From a bacterium (lineage in GTDB: Bacteria > Myxococcota_A > Bradymonadia > UBA7976 > UBA1532): DNA of 64,000 bases. The number at the start of each line of letters is the position of its first letter. The stretch's first letter is position 1. The notes below the pieces were generated by a model that was given only the letters and a program-made list of their open reading frames with translations, had not been told where the DNA came from and searched no databases. Of this stretch, positions 58,001 to 64,000 are shown piece after piece. The position numbers were made by a program, and so were the translations under genes. Location of the stretch: contig JAUHXC010000006.1 in the NCBI GenBank assembly GCA_030427205.1, positions 186,001 to 250,000 of the forward strand, written 5' to 3'.

Positions 58001-58852
58001 TCAGACGCCGGGAGCCGGGGCGGCGTCGCACGGGCGACGATCGAGCAGGGCGGCGAGCGTCGCGTCGTCGATGCCGAAGTGGCCGATCTTCACCGGGCTC
58101 TCGGGGCGGTGGAAGTCCGAGCCGCCGGTCTGCACCAGGTCGTATTGCCGGGCGAGGGCGCGGAAGCGGTCGACCATGTCGTTGCCGTGGGCCGGGTGCA
58201 GCACCTCGAGCCCGTCGAGGCCGGCCTCGACCAGCGTGGGGACCTCGGCGCTGAAGTCGTCGACGCCCGGATGGGCCAGCACCGCGACCCCGCCGGCGGC
58301 GTGGATGACGTCGATGGCCTCGGCGGCGCTCAGCCGCTCGATGGGCACGTTGGCCGGGCTGCTGTTGCCCAGCCACTTGTCGAAGACCTCCTGGTTCGAG
58401 CGGGCGTAGCCGGCCGCGATCATGGCCGCGGCGATGTGGGGGCGGCCCACGTTGCCCTCGGCGGCGGCGATGATCGGCTCGGGGTCGAGGGGCATGCCCA
58501 GCTCGCCGAGCCGGGCGCAGATCGCCCGCGCCCGCCGCTCGCGGCCGGTGCGCTGCCGCTCGGTCACCGCCATCAACCCGGGGTGGGTCGGATCGACGAA
58601 GTAGCCCAGGATGTGCACCTCGCGGCCGATCCAGGCGCTCAGCTCGATGCCGTCGAGGATCGAGACCCCGAACCGGGCGCCGGCCGCGCGGGCCTCCGGC
58701 AGACCGGCGGTCGTATCGTGGTCGGTCAGGGCGATGACCCGGGCGCCGCGGCGGGCGGCCTCCCGGACCAGCGCCGTCGGTGACAGGGTGCCGTCCGACA
58801 TCGTGCTGTGCATGTGCAGGTCGACCGGATACCGGGCGGTGCGGCTGGCCAT
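58001..58852 (-). CDS. PHP-domain phosphoesterase (YciV/RNase AM-like)
   Basis: 283 aa. Metal-binding motifs DLHMHSTMSDGTLSPTALV (HxHxxxSDG), ALTDHDT, DGIELSAW, AVLAHPGVDD and GGSDFH, all metal-binding residues kept. Size and motif order match the RnaM/YciV group that removes 5'-end nucleotides or dephosphorylates 3',5'-bisphosphates. First gene of the PHP-ferredoxin-folE-rhodanese cluster. Confidence 0.88.
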   Translation of the reverse strand: MASRTARYPVDLHMHSTMSDGTLSPTALVREAARRGARVIALTDHDTTAGLPEARAAGARFGVSILDGIELSAWIGREVHILGYFVDPTHPGLMAVTERQRTGRERRARAICARLGELGMPLDPEPIIAAAEGNVGRPHIAAAMIAAGYARSNQEVFDKWLGNSSPANVPIERLSAAEAIDVIHAAGGVAVLAHPGVDDFSAEVPTLVEAGLDGLEVLHPAHGNDMVDRFRALARQYDLVQTGGSDFHRPESPVKIGHFGIDDATLAALLDRRPCDAAPAPGV

Positions 58853-58961
58853 GGCTCACTCCCTCCCGGGATGATCCGGGCGCGCGAAAAAGGCGCCTAT
58901 GGTTTCACCCGGCTCGAAGCGGTGTCAATGCGCGCAGGCCCGTTGTCGAAAGACGTGGGGC

Positions 58962-60617
58962 TCAGCGGCCCTGTTCGGCGACGAACGCCTCCACCGCAGC
59001 GGCGGTGTGGGCCAGCAAGCCCGGGTCGAGCCGCGGGCCGTGGCCCGGGATCACCACCTTCGCCTTCAGGCGTTGCAGGCCGCGGACCGCCGCCGGCCAG
59101 CGGGCGAGGTCCGCGTCGCCGACATAGCCCGGCCGCGGCATGCCGAAGACCGCGCAGCCGCCGAAGAGCACCGCCCGGCGGGGCAGGTGCACCACCACGT
59201 TGTCGGCGGTGTGCCCCGGCCCGGGATGCAGCACGTGCACCGGCTCGCCGAAGTCCAGAGTCAGCCCGTCGGCGAGCGGAAAGGTCTTCGTCGGCGCGGC
59301 GAAGACCAGATCGTCGAAGACCCCCGGGTTCTGGCTCACCAGCGCCGACTTCATGCCGCCGGCTTTCTCCCGCACCCGGCGGGCGGTCAGGTCGGCGCCC
59401 CAGGTCGTCGCGCCGGCGGCCTCGAGCGCGCTGTTGCCGCCCAGCGCGTCCGCGTGATGGTGGCTGTTGATCGCCACGATCGGCCGGGTGCCGAAGCGGG
59501 CTTCGAGCCAGACGAGCAGCCGCCGGGTCGCGTCGGGCGTCGCCGGGGTATCGGCCAGCAGCAGGGTGCCGTCTGGCATCTCGGCCAGCAGCGCGTTCGA
59601 CGACCACTGGGCGTGGGTCACCACCCAGGTCGCCGGCGCGACGGGCCTCAGCTTCAGATCGTGGTCGATGCGCAGCGGGGCCTCGTCGCGGCCGCCGAAG
59701 CGCAGGTCGAGGGCCCGGGTCTGCCCTTCGTCCCAGGCCCAGCGCTCGGCGGCCGTCCGTTTGCCGTCGAGCTGAGCGGCGTCGATCCGATACAGCCACG
59801 AGAGCCCGATCGGGCCGGCGTAGTGGTCGGCCATGGCGTAGACCGGATCGGCCAGCGCGCTCTCGAGCGATATGAAGCCGAAGCCGTCGGCCCGCAGCGC
59901 GGTCAGCAGCGCGTCGAGATGATCGGCGGCCAGGGCGTTGGCGTGCAGCAGCAGCACGTGCGGCACGGCCCGATCGAACTGACGGCGGGCCTCGGCCCGG
60001 AAGTGACGGCTGGCGGCGACGACGTGCCGCACATAGGCCGCGCCGATGGCCGCGGCGGTCTGCGTATCACCCCGGCCCAGGGCGGCGATGTAGGGGCGCA
60101 CGAGGATCCACTCGCCGGTGTCGATGCTGACCGGCGCCGACCGATGACCCATCTCCGCGAGATGCGCCAGCCCGGCGTCGCGGGCCTCGGCGGTGCGCCC
60201 CCGCTGCAAGAAGGGATAGCGGAAGTAGGGGACCGCCGCGCCGAGCGTGCGCTCCATGCGCGCCTTGCAGTCCCGCACATCGGCCGCCCATGTCGACCGG
60301 TCGAGCCGATCGAACGCCCGGTGCGTCGTGCTGTGGTTGCCCAGCCCGTGGCCCGCCGCTTGCCACGCCTTCAGCACCGCAGCCTCCGGGCGGATGCGCT
60401 CGCAGACCACGAAACCGGTCGCGACGACCCGATGCTTCTCGAGGGCGGCCAGGATGCGAGCGTTGGCGGCGGGTACGCTGTCGCCCGGTCCGACCCCGCC
60501 GACGAAGGGCAGGTCGTCGATCGTGATGGCGACCGTGTCGGTGGACGCTGTCGGTGCGCCGGGCGCGCCAGAGGCAGCGGGCGCGGCGAGCAGCGCGAGC
60601 AGCGCGAGAGACAGCAT
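58962..60617 (-). CDS. Polysaccharide deacetylase fused to B1-like metallo-beta-lactamase-fold domain
   Basis: 551 aa from ATG 60617, which has AGGAGG at ideal spacing. Signal peptide to ~residue 17-25. Residues ~27-260 form a NodB-homology deacetylase: D34/D35 in TIDDLPF, H95/H99 in NHSTTH, RYPF (133-136) and H225 in LLLHAN, all catalytic positions kept. Residues ~300-551 form a metallo-beta-lactamase fold with the B1-type set H386-x-H388-x-D390 (NSHHHADALGG), H469 (GPGHTADNVVVHLP), C488 (LFGGCAV) and H526 (VIPGHG). Cell-wall deacetylation and beta-lactam hydrolysis, or a lactone/thioester substrate, are both possible. Periplasmic. Divergent from bcp. Confidence 0.85.
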   Translation of the reverse strand: MLSLALLALLAAPAASGAPGAPTASTDTVAITIDDLPFVGGVGPGDSVPAANARILAALEKHRVVATGFVVCERIRPEAAVLKAWQAAGHGLGNHSTTHRAFDRLDRSTWAADVRDCKARMERTLGAAVPYFRYPFLQRGRTAEARDAGLAHLAEMGHRSAPVSIDTGEWILVRPYIAALGRGDTQTAAAIGAAYVRHVVAASRHFRAEARRQFDRAVPHVLLLHANALAADHLDALLTALRADGFGFISLESALADPVYAMADHYAGPIGLSWLYRIDAAQLDGKRTAAERWAWDEGQTRALDLRFGGRDEAPLRIDHDLKLRPVAPATWVVTHAQWSSNALLAEMPDGTLLLADTPATPDATRRLLVWLEARFGTRPIVAINSHHHADALGGNSALEAAGATTWGADLTARRVREKAGGMKSALVSQNPGVFDDLVFAAPTKTFPLADGLTLDFGEPVHVLHPGPGHTADNVVVHLPRRAVLFGGCAVFGMPRPGYVGDADLARWPAAVRGLQRLKAKVVIPGHGPRLDPGLLAHTAAAVEAFVAEQGR

Positions 60618-60830
60618 CGGACCTCCTGTGATGCGACCCAGGCTACACCGCTCGATCGTGCGGGTCATGCCGGGCATCCGCAGAGATCGTGGCGAAGCGG
60701 TGCAGGCCGGCGACCTCTCGGACGGCAGCAGGCGCCCGCGAAACCCCGTGGCCATGTCCGGCGTCTGTCAGGGGCTCGGCGACGCGGCCGGGCCGTCACC
60801 CACATCACCCGCACCCGAACAGGAGCCCGC

Positions 60831-61301
60831 ATGTCCATCGAGGTTGGCCAGCCCGCCCCCGACTTCACCCTGCCGTCCGATACCGACGGCGACGTGACCC
60901 TCTCCGCCCTGCGCGGCAAGCCGGTGGTGCTGTACTTCTACCCCAAGGACAACACCCCCGGCTGCACCACCGAGGCCTGCGACTTCCGCGACCGCATCGA
61001 GCGGGTGCAGGCCCACGGCGCGGTGGTGCTCGGCGTCAGCCGCGACAGCCTCAAGCGCCACGAGAACTTCCGGGCGAAGTACGACCTCAACTTCCCGCTG
61101 CTCAGCGACAAGGAGCCCGAGGGCGCCGTGCACCAGCTCTACGGGGCGTGGGGCGAGAAGAAGATGTATGGCCGGGTCTCCATCGGCCCCATCCGCTCGA
61201 CGGTGCTCATCGACGCCGAGGGCAACGTCGCGAAGCACTGGCCCAAGGTGCGGGTCAAGGGTCACGCCGACGCGGTGATCGAGGCCCTCGAAGCGCTCTG
61301 A
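60831..61301 (+). CDS. bcp: Thioredoxin-dependent thiol peroxidase
   Basis: 156 aa from ATG 60831, preceded by AGGAG. Peroxiredoxin Q/BCP: YFYPKDNTPGCTTEACDFRD has peroxidatic and resolving Cys five residues apart, VLGVSRDSLKRHENFRAKYD and RSTVLIDAEGNVAKHWPKVR. Reduces hydroperoxides with thioredoxin. Monocistronic; divergent from the deacetylase fusion gene. Confidence 0.92.
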   Translation: MSIEVGQPAPDFTLPSDTDGDVTLSALRGKPVVLYFYPKDNTPGCTTEACDFRDRIERVQAHGAVVLGVSRDSLKRHENFRAKYDLNFPLLSDKEPEGAVHQLYGAWGEKKMYGRVSIGPIRSTVLIDAEGNVAKHWPKVRVKGHADAVIEALEAL

Positions 61302-61447
61302 CCGCGGCCCCGCGGGGTGCCCGGTCGGGGCCCTATGGCGCGCGGGCCCGTCGATCCGTTATCTGATAGAGCCGCGGTCGGCGACCGACGGGCGGCCCGG
61401 CGCGTCTCACGTCAGGCCTGTTCGACAAGCATCCCGAGGTGAGCCCC

Positions 61448-62005
61448 ATGGCCGTTCTCGACGTCCTGCCCTATCCCAACCCGTTCCTGCGCAAGCGGGC
61501 CCACGACGTCGAAGAGTTCGACGCGCGCCTCAAGCAGATCGTCGCCGACATGGAAGAGACGATGGCCGACGAAGACGGCATCGGCCTCGCCGCGACCCAG
61601 GTCGGCATCGACCTGCGGCTCTTGATCCTCTCGCGCTACGCGTTCGAAGGGCAGGAGGGGCGGGACAAGCCCAACCTGGTCATGATCAACCCCGAGATCG
61701 TCTGGGAGAGCGAAGAGACGACCCTCGGCGAAGAGGGCTGCCTGTCGTTTCCGGGGGTCTACATCCAGGTCGAGCGGCCGCAGAAGGTGCGCATCCGGGC
61801 CCGCGACGCCGACGGTGAGACCTACGAGATCGAAGGGGAAGGCCTCGGGGCCCGCGCGATCCTGCACGAGATCGACCACCTCGAAGGGGTGGTGATGATC
61901 GATCACGTCTCCCACCTCACCCGCAAGCGCGCGCTCAAGAAGCACCAGCGCAACCAGAAGGCGATCGTCAGCCGCCGCCGCGAAGAGGCCCGCAAGAACC
62001 GCTGA
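61448..62005 (+). CDS. def: Peptide deformylase
   Basis: 185 aa from ATG 61448 (GAGGTGA upstream; GTG 61439 rejected). Motif 1 DGIGLAATQVG, motif 2 EEGCLSFPG (metal Cys), motif 3 LHEIDHLEG (HExxH), i.e. a full active site. Removes the formyl group from nascent chains. A T7 tract after a GC-rich dyad (62007-62040) may be its terminator. Confidence 0.95.
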   Translation: MAVLDVLPYPNPFLRKRAHDVEEFDARLKQIVADMEETMADEDGIGLAATQVGIDLRLLILSRYAFEGQEGRDKPNLVMINPEIVWESEETTLGEEGCLSFPGVYIQVERPQKVRIRARDADGETYEIEGEGLGARAILHEIDHLEGVVMIDHVSHLTRKRALKKHQRNQKAIVSRRREEARKNR

Positions 62006-62092
62006 CGCCCGGGCGGCCGGTCGGTGCGTTCGGTTTTTTTGCCATGTCGGCCTATGTAGGATAGTGTGCGTGTCGTCTCGACGGAGGTGACC

Positions 62093-62491
62093 ATGTCCGA
62101 TACGCACTACGGCCCCCGATTCTCCGATGCCCCTACGCCGCGGCTGCAGACCCGGGCGATCGACGCGCCGGCGGACGACCGCCGCGCCCGCCCGCGGGTG
62201 CCGTTCGCCGGCCGGGCCTACCTGACCTACGACGGCCGCTGCCGGGCCGAGACCATCGTCGATCTGTCGGCCGAGGGCCTGCAGCTGGCCTCGAAGCTGC
62301 GGCTGCGCCCCGGCAAACAGGTCAAGGTCTTCGTGCCCCTGCCCCACGGCGGCGGCTGGCGCCTGTGCCTGCTCAAGGGCGAGGTCGTGCGCCGCATCCG
62401 CGGGCGCAAGGGCGGTCTGGGCATCGCGCTGATCCCGGGCGAGACCGATACCCGGGCGCTGCTGGCGGACTTCGTCTCCGAAGCCGCCTGA
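62093..62491 (+). CDS. PilZ-domain c-di-GMP receptor
   Basis: 132 aa from ATG 62093 (GGAGGTGACC). Residues ~38-130 hold a PilZ domain: RRARPRVPFAGRAYL (RxxxR) and VDLSAEGLQLASKLRL (DxSxxG) bind c-di-GMP. N-terminal ~35 residues are disordered. Stand-alone PilZ protein; its partner is unknown. Located next to def and not in an operon with it. Confidence 0.88.
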   Translation: MSDTHYGPRFSDAPTPRLQTRAIDAPADDRRARPRVPFAGRAYLTYDGRCRAETIVDLSAEGLQLASKLRLRPGKQVKVFVPLPHGGGWRLCLLKGEVVRRIRGRKGGLGIALIPGETDTRALLADFVSEAA

Positions 62492-62784
62492 ACCGCGGCT
62501 GCCCGCCGAGCGGCCTCAGCGCCGCTTCCCGCCGCCCGCGCCGATCCACCGCGCCGAACTGATCCATTCTGGAACACCCGCAGTGCGCCGTTTCGGCTGC
62601 GGAGGAGCCCCTATCGGGATGCTCCGCATCGCCGCCCTCGGCGCGAACGCACGGTTTCACGCGGTCTCTGGCCGAGTCACTGCGGATCTCCGGCCCGCTG
62701 CGCGCGTCATGGACCTTGGCCCGCCGTTTGCTCTTCTGCCCCGGCGACCGGTCACGCCGACCGGCCACGGCAGAGGAGGACGAT

Positions 62785-63621
62785 ATGCAGGTCAAGTTCT
62801 GGGGCGTTCGCGGCAGCATCGCGGTCAGCGGCGAGCGATTCGCCCGCACCGGCGGCAATACCACCTGCCTCGAGGTCGAGCACGACGGCCATCGGCTCAT
62901 CCTCGACGGCGGCACCGGCCTGCGCGCGCTCGGCGAGCAGTGGGGCTTCCGTCCGCTGCGCGCCACCGTGCTCTTCACCCACCTGCACTGGGATCACATC
63001 CAGGGCGTGCCGTTCTTCACGCCGGCCTTCCACCCCGAGAGCGAGCTGGTCTTCGCCGCCGCCGATCGCGGCGGGCACTCGATCCGCGAGACGCTGGCCC
63101 TGCAGATGCGGCCGCCGCAGTTCCCCATCGGGCTCGAAGCGCTGGTCGGCGCCCGCGACTTCGTCGACCTCGACCTGCGCAGCTCGCCGGTCGCCTCGGT
63201 CTTCGAAGAGGGCCCCTTCCGGGTCACGCCGCTCGAGCAGGATCACCCCGACGGCGTCGTCGTCTACCGGGTCGAGGCGGGCGGCCGCAGCCTGGTCTTC
63301 GCCACCGATACCGAGCACGGCGGGGTGCGCATCGACCGCTCGCTGGTCGACCTCGCCGAAGGCTGCGACCTGCTGGTGCACGACGCGCAATACACCGACG
63401 CCGAGTACCGCGGAGACGGCGGCCCGCCGCGCAAGGGCTGGGGCCACAGCACCTGGCGCGAGGCGGTCGAGGTCGCCCGCCGCGCCGCCGTCGGCCGGCT
63501 GGGGCTCTTCCACCACGACCCGACCCGGGCCGACGCCGCCGTCGAGGCCATCGAGATCGAAGCCCGCGCGCTCTACCCCGCCACCTTCGCCGCCCGGGAG
63601 GGTATGGCGGTGGCGCTTTGA
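62785..63621 (+). CDS. MBL-fold metal-dependent hydrolase
   Basis: 278 aa from ATG 62785 (AGAGGAGGA upstream). QVKFWGVRGSIAVSGERFAR then LFTHLHWDHIQGVPFFTPAF (HxHxDH), EQDHPDGVVVYRVE, FATDTEH and LLVHDAQYTDAEYR. It belongs to the PhnP/RNase Z-like MBL group (N-terminal VRGS). Substrate unknown; cytosolic. The next gene begins just downstream, with a TTG overlapping its stop. Confidence 0.88.
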   Translation: MQVKFWGVRGSIAVSGERFARTGGNTTCLEVEHDGHRLILDGGTGLRALGEQWGFRPLRATVLFTHLHWDHIQGVPFFTPAFHPESELVFAAADRGGHSIRETLALQMRPPQFPIGLEALVGARDFVDLDLRSSPVASVFEEGPFRVTPLEQDHPDGVVVYRVEAGGRSLVFATDTEHGGVRIDRSLVDLAEGCDLLVHDAQYTDAEYRGDGGPPRKGWGHSTWREAVEVARRAAVGRLGLFHHDPTRADAAVEAIEIEARALYPATFAAREGMAVAL

Positions 63622-63695
63622 CCACCGCGGCCCCGCGGGAGTACGCTGCCGCCGTGGTCGCCCGTGCGCTGTCCGCCGGGCCCGTGGGGGAGGCG

Positions 63696-64000
63696 ATGGC
63701 CGGCACCGATCGACACGCGCTGACGGCGCTGCGCGACCTGCGCCTCGACGACCAGGTCGACCTCGAAGCGGTGCTCGAGGCCGTCGTCGACGAAGTGGTC
63801 AAGCGGCTCGAGGCCGATCGGGGCACGCTCTACCTCGTCGATCACGCCCGCGGCGAGCTCGTCAGCCGGGTGGCCCACCTGCCCGAGATCAGCGAGATCC
63901 GCCTGCGTATCGGCGAGGGGGTCGCCGGCTGGGTCGCCCAGAACGGCCGGCGGGTCAGCGTGCCCGAAGGCAATACCGACGCCCGCTTCGCCCCGCGCAT
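63696..64000 (+). CDS. GAF-domain sensor protein (3' end outside window)
   Basis: At least 101 residues are visible; the frame runs off the right edge. ATG 63696 has GGGGAGG upstream (TTG 63618, overlapping the MBL stop, is an alternative). DLEAVLEAVVDEVVKRLEAD then RGTLYLVDHARGELVSRVAH and LRIGEGVAGWVAQNGRRVSV fit the beginning of a GAF domain. The output domain is unseen, so its role (kinase, cyclase or phosphatase) cannot be told. Confidence 0.8.
   Translation, partial: MAGTDRHALTALRDLRLDDQVDLEAVLEAVVDEVVKRLEADRGTLYLVDHARGELVSRVAHLPEISEIRLRIGEGVAGWVAQNGRRVSVPEGNTDARFAPR

Noticed and set aside
62492..62784. Possible small gene between the PilZ and MBL genes (ATG near 62620)
   Set aside because: The frame runs into the MBL gene in a shifted frame with Arg/Pro-rich content; nothing but GC-rich spacer is supported.

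Overview
The window is a GC-rich (roughly 70%+) bacterial chromosome segment, densely packed with about 56 protein genes and two tRNAs. No insertion sequence, prophage or CRISPR array was seen. The cell is Gram-negative, because it encodes LpxA/LpxD, BamA, Skp, LolCDE-type and TonB systems. Eukaryote-like Ser/Thr kinases, MopE-type Cys/Asp motifs in lipoproteins, a Vibrio TonB2-like cluster and many Cys-rich lipoproteins suggest a Myxococcota/Bradymonadota-like (former Deltaproteobacteria) organism. That placement rests on gene content only.

Layout. 1-5880: the end of a large acyl-CoA carboxylase, a TerB-like/pseudokinase fusion, and a convergent membrane-anchored active kinase. 5881-6476: a non-coding stretch with 44-bp tandem repeats. 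6477-13317 (minus): a siderophore receptor followed by DUF3450-like, TtpC, ExbB, ExbD, TonB and TPR genes, nearly all overlapping. 13568-14212: a lipoprotein whose signal peptide is built from an 18-bp repeat. 14217-19273 (minus): a five-gene Fe-siderophore ABC importer operon headed by a putative 2OG-Fe(II) oxygenase-like protein. Both iron operons have related palindromic elements just upstream. 19411-22660 (minus): three nucleotide-sugar enzymes. 22730-26937: large Cys-rich lipoproteins. 26945-30227: isocitrate dehydrogenase, a divergent LysR regulator and an LCIB-type carbonic anhydrase candidate. 30242-37762: lipoproteins, RidA/HPF, tRNA-Arg and a UbiA-family prenyltransferase. 37845-42221: tRNA-Val, a DUF2058 protein, PNPase, an AMACR-like CoA-transferase and an SCP2 protein.

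42323-52431 (minus) is an envelope-biogenesis block: prfB (with the programmed +1 frameshift), a 481-bp gap holding DnaA-box-like sites, lysS, a LolC/E-like permease, lolD, bamA, skp, lpxD and lpxA. 52527-56507 carries an outer-membrane barrel, a COG3014-like lipoprotein, LpoB and a DHH phosphoesterase. 56676-58852 is a rhodanese/folE/ferredoxin/PHP cluster. 58962-60617 is a polysaccharide deacetylase fused to a B1-like metallo-beta-lactamase domain. The right end holds bcp, def, a PilZ protein, an MBL-fold hydrolase and the start of a GAF protein.

The strongest candidates for new biology are the iron-acquisition island with its shared palindromic element and oxygenase-like gene, the deacetylase/metallo-beta-lactamase fusion, the TerB-pseudokinase next to an active kinase, and the LCIB-like protein.
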